Assembly: GCA_963667455.2 (NCBI GenBank)
Contig: CAXXFR010000025.1
Coordinates: forward strand, 62,001 to 126,000
Source of the DNA: Bin55 sp963667455
Lineage (GTDB): Bacteria > Pseudomonadota > Gammaproteobacteria > Pseudomonadales > Azotimanducaceae
Direction: 5' to 3'
Length of the DNA: 64,000 bases
Below are positions 46,926 to 55,302 of the stretch, piece by piece (position 1 is the first letter of the stretch; every line of letters starts with the position of its first letter). The notes under the pieces are model-generated. The model did not search any database and was not told the origin of the DNA. It saw only the letters and a list, made by a program, of their open reading frames with translations. A program made the translations under genes and the position numbers.

Positions 46926-47765
46926 TCATGCGTCGAATTCGCAAACTCCTTGATCCAGCACAGTCTCCCCGTTCTGGTTCTGCGTGCGAAACACTGCCGT
47001 TCCATTGTCCACCCACATCGAGACTGTGAGGCAATCGCCAGGAATCACCGGTCGAGAAAACCTTCCTTTCATGCTCCTAAAACGACCAGGGTCTCCGTTG
47101 CACAGGCTGTGCAATAACGCTCGACCAGTAAATCCGTAGGTGCAAAGTCCGTGCAGAATGGGCTTGTTGAATCCGCCCATGGCCGCAAATGCCGGATCCG
47201 TGTGCAATGGATTGCGGTCTCCTGACAATCGATAGGTCAAAGCCTGATCTTCACGAGTCTCGTAAGACATTTGGTGTGTTGGCGCATCGTCGGGATAGTC
47301 GATTTTGTCCGACGGGCCACGATCCCCGCCCCAGCCGCCTTCTCCACGTAGGAACAATGAAGACCTCGTGCGGAAAAGGGGCTTTCCCGTTGCTACCGAC
47401 ACAGCATCCGATTCGCTTTCCACGACTGCTGCACTACCCTTGTCCCAAATCGCCGCGATTCGACCCGTGCTCTCCACCTCTCCATCGGGCGGAATTTCGT
47501 CAAACAGCTCGATGCTTTGTTCGCCGTGAACCATGAGTGCTGGATTGAAGGATCCAATTGCACCCATCGGAACACCGCCTCCTCCGACGATTACGGCGAA
47601 GGTCGGCAGTACGCGTTGCGGCGTATCTCGAGTATTTTCGGTGGTAAATTGCAGTTCGTCCGTTCCCGCGCCGACTCCCACGGCGTACAGCAGAGCATCT
47701 TTGGATGTCCAGCTTCTCTTGGAAGGGCCGCCACTGGCACCAACAGCATTTGGATCAATCGTCAT
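46926..47765 (-). CDS. MaoC-like enoyl-CoA hydratase 2 (double hotdog)
   Basis: A 279-residue two-domain hotdog protein resembling peroxisomal (R)-specific 2-enoyl-CoA hydratase. The hydratase-2 motif with the catalytic Asp/His pair is YRLSGDRNPLHTDPAFA (about 186), followed by PILHGLCTYGFTGRALLH. The start is the ATG at 47765. It is divergent from the thiolase/DUF35/PhyH operon, which probably feeds or receives the same acyl-CoA intermediates. Confidence 0.92.
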   Translation of the reverse strand: MTIDPNAVGASGGPSKRSWTSKDALLYAVGVGAGTDELQFTTENTRDTPQRVLPTFAVIVGGGGVPMGAIGSFNPALMVHGEQSIELFDEIPPDGEVESTGRIAAIWDKGSAAVVESESDAVSVATGKPLFRTRSSLFLRGEGGWGGDRGPSDKIDYPDDAPTHQMSYETREDQALTYRLSGDRNPLHTDPAFAAMGGFNKPILHGLCTYGFTGRALLHSLCNGDPGRFRSMKGRFSRPVIPGDCLTVSMWVDNGTAVFRTQNQNGETVLDQGVCEFDA

Positions 47766-48029
47766 CGAAATTGTCTTGCACAAAACAGACATTCTATTGC
47801 TTTGCTATCGGTTCCTTCGCCTATTGAGTGCATCTGACTCCGCAAATCCTCTCCTGCGTCGAGCCAAGACAGCACTTGGCAATGGTGTCGTAATCTCCAC
47901 TCCATCGATTGGCCTAGCGTAAAATCGACAACGCAATGCGAAACACGTAGCCACCACAATTCGGCGCCTCGGATTAGCTAGTCACTGCCATTGGGGCACC
48001 ACAGACTCGACATTTCAGCAAGGACAACA

Positions 48030-49208
48030 ATGAAGCGAACCATCCGCGGCAAAGTTGCCGTCGTAGGAATCGGAGAAACCGCCTACTACAAGCGGGGTCA
48101 AGCACCGGATGCCGAATTCAAGCTAGCTCTCAAAGCGATCAAGACTGCGTGTAAAGATGCACAGATTTCACCCAAGGAAGTCGACGGATTTGCGTCGTTT
48201 TCCAATGATCGAAGCGATCCCTCCCGGCTCGCCAACGCACTGGGATGCAACGATCTGAGGTTCTCCAACATGCAATGGGGCGGCGGTGGAGGCGGTGGTT
48301 CCGGCGCGATCGCGAATGCGTCTGCAGCAATCGCGACGGGAATGGCCGACTGCGTCGTCGTGTTTCGTGCGTTGGCCCAAGGGCAGTTCGGGCGATTCGG
48401 CCAAGGACCTCGCAGCAATGTGGTTGCCGGTGCAGGTGCCTTTACAGTTCCCTACGGCCTGATGTCTCCCGCGCAATCATTCGCGATGAAAGTTACGCGT
48501 TTCATGCATGATCACGGAGTGAATCAGGAAGCGCTTCGTGCCATTTCGCTCGCCTCGTACTTTCACGCACAAAACAACCCTCGTGCCGTGATGCACGGCA
48601 GACCGCTCGACGAAGAGAAGTACGACACCTCTCGTTGGATTGTCGAGCCCTTTCACTTGTTTGACTGTTGTCAAGAAAACGATGGTGCCGCGGCGATGAT
48701 TCTGGTCTCGGCGGAACGGGCCAAAGACTTCCCTCACAAACCGACCTACATCTTGAGCGCAGTTTCCGGTTCGCACTATCGAGCTGGCGCGTCAGTTCAC
48801 AACACTCCCGACTACGCCACTTCGACATTCAAGACAACCGTACCCAGACTGTACGAAATGGCTGAGCTTGCACCTAGCGATGTCGATGTTTCTCAGATAT
48901 ACGAGAACTTCACGGGCGGAGTGCTCATGAGCATGGTGGAACACGGTTTCTGCGAGCCTGACCAGTGCAACGAGTTCTTCACCAAAGAAAACCTGATCGC
49001 CCCGAACGGAAGCATGCCGACGAATACCAGCGGAGGCAATTTGGCGGAGTGCTACATGCATGGACTGGGTCTCAACATCGAAGCTGTGCGACAACTCCGA
49101 AACGACTCATCCAATCAGGTTCCCAATGTTGATGTCTCATTAGTCGCCTCGGGACCGATGGTCACCCCGGTGAGCTCCTCGATCTTTGGCTCGGAGGCAA
49201 CGGTATGA
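48030..49208 (+). CDS. Thiolase-fold acyl-CoA protein (SCP2/lipid-transfer type), second copy
   Basis: A 392-residue Ltp/SCP2-thiolase-like protein starting at the ATG at 48030, with AAGGA upstream. Marks are VAVVGIGETAYYKRG, GGGGGGSGAIANASAAIATGMADCVVVF, EPFHLFDCCQENDGAAA and NTSGGNLAECYMHGLGL. It has the lipid-transfer-like replacement of the classical thiolase cysteine loop. It overlaps the DUF35 gene by 4 bases (ATGA), the same layout as the pair at 22.8-24.4 kb, but the two thiolases are clearly diverged. Confidence 0.88.
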   Translation: MKRTIRGKVAVVGIGETAYYKRGQAPDAEFKLALKAIKTACKDAQISPKEVDGFASFSNDRSDPSRLANALGCNDLRFSNMQWGGGGGGGSGAIANASAAIATGMADCVVVFRALAQGQFGRFGQGPRSNVVAGAGAFTVPYGLMSPAQSFAMKVTRFMHDHGVNQEALRAISLASYFHAQNNPRAVMHGRPLDEEKYDTSRWIVEPFHLFDCCQENDGAAAMILVSAERAKDFPHKPTYILSAVSGSHYRAGASVHNTPDYATSTFKTTVPRLYEMAELAPSDVDVSQIYENFTGGVLMSMVEHGFCEPDQCNEFFTKENLIAPNGSMPTNTSGGNLAECYMHGLGLNIEAVRQLRNDSSNQVPNVDVSLVASGPMVTPVSSSIFGSEATV

Positions 49209-49639
49209 GTTACCTCAACCCCGGATTACCCAAACCCATACCCGCTGGCGATGGTCTGGACGCTCCCTATTGGGAAGCCATCAGTCAAGAAAAGCTTGTT
49301 CTTCAGAGATGCAAGGACTGTGGTACATACCAGTGGGGGCCTGAGTGGACGTGCCATGCGTGTTGCAGCGAAAACCTTGAGTTTGTCGAAGTTGCGCCCG
49401 TGGGAAGAATCTACAGCTACGAACGAGTGTGGCACCCAGTGCATCCGGCTTTGGCCGAGCAGGGACCGTACATCATCGTGCTGGTCGAATTTCCTGAACA
49501 TAACGGTGCTCGAATGGTAGGCAACCTGCTCGGAGATCCCTTGCAGGAAGTGAAGATCGGATCACCGGTGGAGGCTGTGTTCGAACACCACACCGACAAC
49601 GACCAGTCATGGACGCTGGTTCAGTGGAAGACTCAATAA
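49205..49639 (+). CDS. Zn-ribbon/OB-fold DUF35 protein, second copy
   Basis: A 144-residue DUF35 partner of the upstream thiolase, with zinc cysteines in RCKDCGTYQW and TCHACCSEN and an OB fold with GRIYSYERVWHPVHPA. Start-stop overlap with the thiolase indicates a coupled complex. The PhyH gene follows 22 bases later. Confidence 0.9.
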   Translation: MSYLNPGLPKPIPAGDGLDAPYWEAISQEKLVLQRCKDCGTYQWGPEWTCHACCSENLEFVEVAPVGRIYSYERVWHPVHPALAEQGPYIIVLVEFPEHNGARMVGNLLGDPLQEVKIGSPVEAVFEHHTDNDQSWTLVQWKTQ

Positions 49640-49661
49640 ACCAACTAATTCAAGGTTCGAA

Positions 49662-50876
49662 ATGCCCAAAGAATTGTTTGCCGAAACGGTAACGAAAGTT
49701 GACGAACCGGATCGGTTCTTCTGCTACTTGGAAATGCAAGACGGCTCCTTTCTCGGAGTCGAGGAAGACGGTCAACTGTGTGTTTCTTGTGTTGGCGATG
49801 ATCGAATCATCTGGGAGGAACTAGACGACAAGACCGGGTTTCGCCACGTCTCGAGCGGCAAGACGGTAGAAAAAGTCGAGTCGAGAGGCGAACAGATCTG
49901 TGTTTCGCATGAGGGAGAACCCGTTACTGAGGAAGAGAAGCCGGACAGCGCTCTCGCCGAGTTTAAGCTGGTGCGCGGTCCCGCTGACCTACCTTCAACC
50001 TATCTCGAATTCTTGAACGAGAACGGTTGGGTTTGCCTGCCGTCGATTCTCAGGCCAGAAGTTGTCGATGGTCTTGAGAAGGTTTCCGGAGTCGGAAACT
50101 ACGAAGGCACCCAGCCTGAAGGACGTCGGAATCCGATTGCGCACGACGTGGCCGTAGGCCAAGCCGCCGCCGAACCAGTGTCGTTGTGGCTCACCCGACA
50201 ATACATGCGAACGAATCAGATTCGATTCGGACACCCTCCCAGCCTCGCTCTACTATCCACTGACGATGGCCAGCGCGACGTGCAAGGCTGGCACTCCGAT
50301 TTTCCGTATTTGTGGGGAATCGCAGGCCCAGACACCGACGGCCGAATCCCGGAGCACGAATCGGTTGGTCTGGTGTTGGGAGTTCAGCGCAATATCTGCA
50401 TTTCTCCGTTCACGAAGGAAGGCGGAGCCACTGCTTTCAAGCTAGGATCCAGCAATCTGCATCGAGGACCGCCACGAGAGTGGGGTCGAGGGTCTGATTA
50501 CTTCCCGCGAGGTCACCGCAAAGAACACGGACTGCCGTACAACGGACCTGAAGCCGACATCGTCGATGCGCCTGCCGGAAGCATCATTCTTTACGATGCC
50601 AGGACTTGGCATCGAGCCGGTGTTAATCGCACCAATCGCTTGCGTGGAGCAATGCTGCAAGCGATCATTCCGCACTTCATGATGCCCTTCTACGACACAA
50701 CTAGTGCATACAGACAGTACCTCGAGAGTTCAGTGGTGGATCAACTCTCGATGCGAGAGTTCTACGAGATCGAGAGTCTCATGCTCAATCGGATGGGCAG
50801 AACGGTAATAACCGTCGACGAGGAACTGACGAAAGCCGTCAACCCTCAATCCGAAGCGAGTTCATCCGGCTACTAG
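49662..50876 (+). CDS. Phytanoyl-CoA dioxygenase family protein with N-terminal extension
   Basis: A 404-residue Fe(II)/2-oxoglutarate oxygenase. The metal triad is visible as GWHSDFP (His-x-Asp, about 209) and TWHRAGVNRTNRLRG (distal His, with the 2OG-binding Arg). The first about 110 residues form an extra beta-rich domain with YLEMQDGSFLGVEEDGQL and RHVSSGKTVEKVE, which resembles a fascin/beta-trefoil-like strand pattern (inference). It probably hydroxylates an acyl-CoA or related lipid. It is the third gene of the thiolase/DUF35 operon. Confidence 0.85.
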   Translation: MPKELFAETVTKVDEPDRFFCYLEMQDGSFLGVEEDGQLCVSCVGDDRIIWEELDDKTGFRHVSSGKTVEKVESRGEQICVSHEGEPVTEEEKPDSALAEFKLVRGPADLPSTYLEFLNENGWVCLPSILRPEVVDGLEKVSGVGNYEGTQPEGRRNPIAHDVAVGQAAAEPVSLWLTRQYMRTNQIRFGHPPSLALLSTDDGQRDVQGWHSDFPYLWGIAGPDTDGRIPEHESVGLVLGVQRNICISPFTKEGGATAFKLGSSNLHRGPPREWGRGSDYFPRGHRKEHGLPYNGPEADIVDAPAGSIILYDARTWHRAGVNRTNRLRGAMLQAIIPHFMMPFYDTTSAYRQYLESSVVDQLSMREFYEIESLMLNRMGRTVITVDEELTKAVNPQSEASSSGY

Positions 50877-51844
50877 CCAAAGACGCTCAACACTTCTTCG
50901 GCTACCAGGGAGTACTGATCGGGATCATCGGTGGGAATACCGCCCAGCATGATTTCCGATGCCCCAGCCTTGACGATTTCGCCGATTCGATCAATGACGT
51001 AGTTCTTGGTACCCGCCGCTGTTCCTTGTCCAAGTCTTCGTCCTCGAATGAAGGCTTCAACACTTGAACGGTCGTCCGAGACCATGGTCGGCATCAGCAC
51101 GGTGTGACTGATTTCTTCAGGGTCGCGTCCCTGCTTCTCACAATGAGCGTTCAGTACCCCAACTTTGTGATGGAAGTACTCCGCAGTCATGGGGCCTCCC
51201 GCCCAACCATCCAAATTCATCACATCTCCGTACTTTGCAAGTGTTCTCAATGTGCGTTTCTCTCCAGTTCCCCCAACCAAAATGGGAATGGCCGGTTGCT
51301 GATAGCAACCTGGCGAGAGCGGTGCATCGTCCAACGAGTAGTACTTTCCCTGAAACGTGACTCCTTTCTGAGAGTGAAACAGAGATCGAATGAGGCTACA
51401 GGCCTCTTCGAATCGATCCTGACGTTCCTTCATGGAGGGAAATTCCCATCCGTATGCCTCGTGTTCCCGCTTGAACCACGCCGCACCGATTCCGAGCGTG
51501 AAACGTCCGTGTGAGACTTGATCGACAGTCGTTGCCATCTTCGCAACGAGCGCAGGATTTCGATAGGTATTGCCAAGTACGAGATGGCCCAAGCGTAGCT
51601 TCGAGGTGAGACCGGCCACCGCTGCAATAAGTGTGAATCCTTCGTGCGCCGTGAGGTGTTCCTCTTCTTTGCGACCTGGCGGCGGCAAGTAGTGGTCGGC
51701 GAACCAAAGGCTTTCCCATGGGCCTTTTTCCAACACTTCAACCACCGATCGAATGCTGTCCCAAGTGTTCCGATAGCAAGTAACTTGTGCACCAAACTTC
51801 ACGATCCCTCCCGATCTATTCTCTGTGAGTTGTGAGTGCGACAT
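50873..51844 (-). CDS. Luciferase-like (LLM) class oxidoreductase
   Basis: A 323-residue flavin TIM-barrel enzyme with WESLWFADHYLPPP near residue 35, LGHLVLGNTYRNPALVAKMATTVDQVSHGRFTLGIGAAW (typical LLM strand) and VGGTGEKRTLRTLAKYGD. The start at the ATG at 51844 was chosen over 51949 because the extra 35 residues are not family-like. It converges on the PhyH gene with a 4-base overlap. Cofactor (F420 or FMN) not determinable. Confidence 0.88.
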   Translation of the reverse strand: MSHSQLTENRSGGIVKFGAQVTCYRNTWDSIRSVVEVLEKGPWESLWFADHYLPPPGRKEEEHLTAHEGFTLIAAVAGLTSKLRLGHLVLGNTYRNPALVAKMATTVDQVSHGRFTLGIGAAWFKREHEAYGWEFPSMKERQDRFEEACSLIRSLFHSQKGVTFQGKYYSLDDAPLSPGCYQQPAIPILVGGTGEKRTLRTLAKYGDVMNLDGWAGGPMTAEYFHHKVGVLNAHCEKQGRDPEEISHTVLMPTMVSDDRSSVEAFIRGRRLGQGTAAGTKNYVIDRIGEIVKAGASEIMLGGIPTDDPDQYSLVAEEVLSVFG

Positions 51845-52030
51845 TTTCGCCGAAAGTGCAACCGACTGAAGCGACAGCGACGAACAAGCTAGCTTTGGAA
51901 CTGAGCGTTGGCGAGAGATTGAGCTGGCGGGGCACCGACCAAAGCTCAAGCAATAGCGTTGGCTTTCGAATCTGACCCTGAGTCGACAGATCGAAGGAGG
52001 TGAACTGTCAGACCGAAGGATTCTAGCTGC

Positions 52031-52564
52031 TCAAGAACTTGCAGTACCGAGCTGACGAATGCACTTTTCGTACACACTCTTGCCCTTGAGTCGCCAACCA
52101 ATGTACGTAGGCACAGCAACCCAAAAAACGGAAAAGGCAAGTTCCGTGGTCACGGGCATTTCCTGATTAAACGTGTCCCAAAAGCCGAGCAACTTGACGG
52201 CTATTAGGGTGGCACCAAGCAACGCGAAACCAGTCGGAAATGCAATTAGGGCAGTAAACCCGGTTGAACTTATGACTCCGATCGTGACTGCATCCAAGTC
52301 ACCCTTTGCTGCACCCTTTGAGACTAGGACACGCCGCAAAGTCTTGTAAGCGAAAAAGATCGGAATTCCAACGGCAAGGGCGCAAGCCCACTTAACCAAT
52401 ATGTCCATAAAGATATTGGAGGCACCGGGTATGGGGATGTCCAGCGGAGAAAGGCCTAAGGAGACCGGAACGAGCAACGGCCACGGCCACAGACTCCATG
52501 CCCAAATCGCAAGCGAAGTGTCCTGCTTAGGTGCTTGTTCACTCAATCCAGACTGGTTGTTCAC
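52031..52564 (-). CDS. Array B copy 1: four-helix membrane paralog (family description)
   Basis: A 177-residue protein of a family I do not recognise. A short polar N-terminus carries the shared QAPKxDT motif. Four membrane helices follow, near residues 22-42, 50-73, 90-118 and 130-155, and a cytoplasmic basic tail GWRLKGKSVYEKCIRQL ends the protein. The cytoplasmic loop between helices 2 and 3 has the conserved VSKGAAKGDLDAV. GFWDTF precedes the last helix. The GTG start at 52564 (not the upstream TTG at 52576) is fixed by the 36-base distance from the upstream box, identical in copies 1-4. No catalytic motif is visible; it could be a small transporter subunit, sensor or stress membrane protein (inference). 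Confidence 0.8.
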   Translation of the reverse strand: MNNQSGLSEQAPKQDTSLAIWAWSLWPWPLLVPVSLGLSPLDIPIPGASNIFMDILVKWACALAVGIPIFFAYKTLRRVLVSKGAAKGDLDAVTIGVISSTGFTALIAFPTGFALLGATLIAVKLLGFWDTFNQEMPVTTELAFSVFWVAVPTYIGWRLKGKSVYEKCIRQLGTASS

Positions 52565-52599
52565 TTTCGAATTCAATGCGTGTCGGCTTTGCTGACCAA

Positions 52600-52608
52600 A
52601 TCGTACAC
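52600..52608 (-). promoter_or_regulatory. Array B promoter box, copy 1
   Basis: Minus-strand GTGTACGAT, whose last six bases TACGAT resemble a -10 box, begins exactly 36 bases before the GTG start. A related GAACTGTGCG block (plus-strand reading) lies about 40 bases further upstream. Confidence 0.55.
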
Positions 52609-52828
52609 CGGTTCACAACGAAAACTGACCAACCGGTCTGAACTGTGCGTTAGCAATTCGAACTGAGGTTGTCACCGACAAAGGTCCTTGCTTGCAAGTA
52701 CGTAGACTGATCGAATCTGAAGTGGATTCGGGTGCGACCCGGCAACTGGGATCCACACAGTCCACTCATATCGCGAAATGTGCTATTCGGTTGAAGCTTG
52801 TGTCTACTTCACACCAAATTCTCGCTAC

Positions 52829-53362
52829 TCAAGAACTTGCAGTACTGAGCTGACGAATGCACTTTTCGTACACACTCTTGCCCTTGAGTCGCCAACCAAT
52901 GTATGAGGATGCGGCGACAATAGACATGCAAATGGCAATTTCCGCGGTCACGTGCAAACCATGAGCAATCGTGTCCCACACCCCAATCAGATTGGCGGAT
53001 ACTACGATAGCACCAAGCAACGCCAGCAAAACCGCACCTCCAATTAGCAGCGTAAACACGAAGGAGCGTCCAATTCCTCTCGCTATTGCGTCCAAGTCAC
53101 TTTTCGCAGCACCTTTAGAGACCAGGAAGTGCCGCAAAGAGAAGTAAGCGATGCAGATCAGAATTCCGATGGCCGCAATGCAAATGCCGGTAACCAGCAT
53201 GCGCATCAACAAGGAGGAACCAATTGAAGGGAGATCTAGTGGAGTAAGACCGATATTGACTGGAAAGAGCAATATCAACACAGACCAAATCGCCGATGCC
53301 CATATTGCAGCGGGAGTGTCCAACTTCGGTGCTTGCCCATTGGATCCGGGCTGCTTGTTCAC
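52829..53362 (-). CDS. Array B copy 2: four-helix membrane paralog
   Basis: A 177-residue paralog with a GTG start (VNKQPGSNGQAPKLDT). The C-terminal 24 residues are almost the same as in copy 1 (GWRLKGKSVYEKCIRQLSTASS), while helices 1-3 are more diverged. The loop motif is VSKGAAKSDLDAI and the pre-helix-4 motif is GVWDTIAHGL. Confidence 0.8.
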   Translation of the reverse strand: MNKQPGSNGQAPKLDTPAAIWASAIWSVLILLFPVNIGLTPLDLPSIGSSLLMRMLVTGICIAAIGILICIAYFSLRHFLVSKGAAKSDLDAIARGIGRSFVFTLLIGGAVLLALLGAIVVSANLIGVWDTIAHGLHVTAEIAICMSIVAASSYIGWRLKGKSVYEKCIRQLSTASS

Positions 53363-53728
53363 TTTCTACTTCAACGCTAAAAGGCTTCTGTGACGAAATC
53401 GTACACCAGATCACCGCCGAGTGTCTATCCAACTGGCCCGAACTGTGCGTTTATCTCGGCTATTCCAAATCGAAATTCGGGACCGCATCGTCAGGCCTAT
53501 GACCCGAATTCGATTCCCACTGTTCGGCAGGGTGTATTCGTCTCTCGGCTTCAGCTGTCGGCCAGCGAGAGGCAATGATCGCAACTTTGTTCGACCGAAC
53601 TTGGGAGGTTACTGGTGCGAGTGGTTACAGGGCCTATCTCGCTCTCGTCTCAATACTCGAGACGGGCGATATCGATCAAGACCGCACCAGACCTAGGATT
53701 CTTGCTACTCAAGAATCAGTATGGTTTG
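53363..53728. other. 366-base intergenic region of array B
   Basis: It holds the promoter box of copy 2 (53398-53406) and the GAACTGTGCG block at 53440-53449. The rest shows no gene, tRNA or repeat that I can support. Confidence 0.5.
53398..53406 (-). promoter_or_regulatory. Array B promoter box, copy 2
   Basis: Minus-strand GTGTACGAT, 36 bases before the GTG at 53362. TAGACA lies 18 bases upstream of TACGAT as a possible -35. Confidence 0.55.
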
Positions 53729-54259
53729 CTAATCGGAGTCTGAAACGCCAATCTGTCGAGTGTATTTCTCGTACACACTTCTGCCTTTGAGCATCCATCC
53801 AGCAAATGCGGATACGACAATCAGAGACAACGAAATCGCAATCTGCGTGATCGCGTGCAATCCATGGGTGAACGTGTCCCAAAAACCAAGCAGTTTGGCG
53901 GCTCCCGCCATGACGCCAATAATCGCTATGAACACCGGCATTGCAACTAAGCCGGTGAATGCAATTGAACGGCCCATTCCTTTCGAAATTGCATCCAAAT
54001 CACCCTTAGCTACACCTGTGGAGACTAGAACGTTCCGCAACGCGTAGTAAGAAATAATGTAAGGTATGGTGCAGACGACAAAGATGCCAACACCCAAGTA
54101 ATACACAGAAGAGGGAACATCCAGCACTGTGTCTAGCGCCGCGCCGACGAACAGTATCGAAAAAAAGACTAAGGCCGGTACCCAATTCACCAATGTCCAT
54201 GTTTCGATTAGAGAGTTCGATTTGACCGCTTGTGCGATAGTTCCTGGCTGCTTGTTCAC
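53729..54259 (-). CDS. Array B copy 3: four-helix membrane paralog
   Basis: A 176-residue paralog (VNKQPGTIAQAVKSNS start). Here the loop reads VSTGVAKGDLDAI and the tail GWMLKGRSVYEKYTRQIG, so the usual Arg of WRLKGK is Met and the tail cysteine is Tyr, making this the most diverged tail among copies 1-4. GGAG lies 6 bases upstream of the GTG at 54259, supporting that start over the TTG at 54271. Confidence 0.8.
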   Translation of the reverse strand: MNKQPGTIAQAVKSNSLIETWTLVNWVPALVFFSILFVGAALDTVLDVPSSVYYLGVGIFVVCTIPYIISYYALRNVLVSTGVAKGDLDAISKGMGRSIAFTGLVAMPVFIAIIGVMAGAAKLLGFWDTFTHGLHAITQIAISLSLIVVSAFAGWMLKGRSVYEKYTRQIGVSDSD

Positions 54260-54591
54260 TTTCGACTCCAACGCTAAGACGTTTGCCAGACTAAATCGTA
54301 CACAAAATCACTGCGGGTGTCCACGCAACCGGTCTGAACTGTGCGATTAGCGCTGGCTATTAGAGTGCGAATTTCGAGAACGAATCGTTGCTCCCATATC
54401 CAGAATCCGATCCGCAACAAGCGATGTGGAGCGTTCGGAATTCGTCTTCAGTTGTCGGCGTCAAGAGGCAATGTTTGCGATTGCTTCGTCTGATAGACCC
54501 GAGCAGACTCATCGGATGCTACACAGTCCACCCATAGCTCGCACTAGGCCGTAACATTCATGCTCGCATCAGACTGAAGGATTCTCGCTAC
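54260..54591. other. 332-base intergenic region of array B
   Basis: It contains the copy-3 promoter box (54295-54303) and the GGTCTGAACTGTGCG block from 54331. Nothing else recognisable was seen. Confidence 0.5.
54295..54303 (-). promoter_or_regulatory. Array B promoter box, copy 3
   Basis: Minus-strand GTGTACGAT, 36 bases before the GTG at 54259. TGGACA lies 17 bases upstream of TACGAT, a good -35 match. Confidence 0.6.
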
Positions 54592-55089
54592 TCAAGAACC
54601 TGCCTCACAGAGCTGACGGATGCGCTGGACGTATACACTCTTGCCCTTGAGTCGCCATCCGATGTACCAACACACAATAACCAGAGAAGTCGTGAACGCA
54701 ACTTGCGCAAGCAAGGGGATTCCATGATCAATTGTGTCGCCGAAGCCAAGGAGTTTGGCGGACACTACTACTGTGCCGAGAATGACCAATGAAATTGCAC
54801 ATGCAATTAGCGTGGTGATCGCAAACGACCAGAATACTCCGTCAGTAACTGCATTCAGCTCAGTCCTTTCCGCGCCTTTGAAGACTAGTACCTTCCACAA
54901 TATGAAGCAAGCGAGGAAGAACAGGATGAGACCAGCAAAGGAAAGCTCAGTGGAGTACGGGACCACCGGATGCAAGGCTAAGGAGCCAGGCAAGTACAAA
55001 CCCAACGCCGACCAAAGAAACCATGCCCATATCGCAAGAGGAGTGTCCAACTTCGGTACTTGCGCAATGGATCCTTGCTGACTGTTCAT
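54592..55089 (-). CDS. Array B copy 4: four-helix membrane paralog
   Basis: A 165-residue paralog starting with ATG at 55089 (MNSQQGSIAQVPKLDT), 36 bases from its box; a TTG at 55104 is the alternative. It lacks about ten residues between helices 1 and 2 relative to copies 1-3. The loop reads VFKGAERTELNAV and the tail GWRLKGKSVYVQRIRQLCEAGS. Confidence 0.8.
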   Translation of the reverse strand: MNSQQGSIAQVPKLDTPLAIWAWFLWSALGLYLPGSLALHPVVPYSTELSFAGLILFFLACFILWKVLVFKGAERTELNAVTDGVFWSFAITTLIACAISLVILGTVVVSAKLLGFGDTIDHGIPLLAQVAFTTSLVIVCWYIGWRLKGKSVYVQRIRQLCEAGS

Positions 55090-55124
55090 GGGCGACTTCA
55101 ACACCTAGAGGCGTTCCTGGCTAC

Positions 55125-55133
55125 ATCGTACAC
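55125..55133 (-). promoter_or_regulatory. Array B promoter box, copy 4
   Basis: Minus-strand GTGTACGAT, 36 bases before the ATG at 55089. CGACA lies 17 bases upstream of TACGAT. Confidence 0.55.
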
Positions 55134-55302
55134 CAGCGCACAGCGAGTGTCGTTGCAAGCGGACTGTAAGGTGCGATCATCGCAGGCTGGTCTAGTTCAA
55201 AGTCTCGGAGCGAGTCGTCGCTCCGACCGAACCAAGTACCGTTCCCGCTACTTGCTGCGCTACGTGCGAACAGGTGTCAGATCAAGGAATTCCTGTCACT
55301 CA

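Noticed and set aside
52565..52576. TTG at 52576 as start of array-B copy 1
   Set aside because: The GTG at 52564 aligns with copies 2-4 and keeps the exact 36-base distance to the promoter box.
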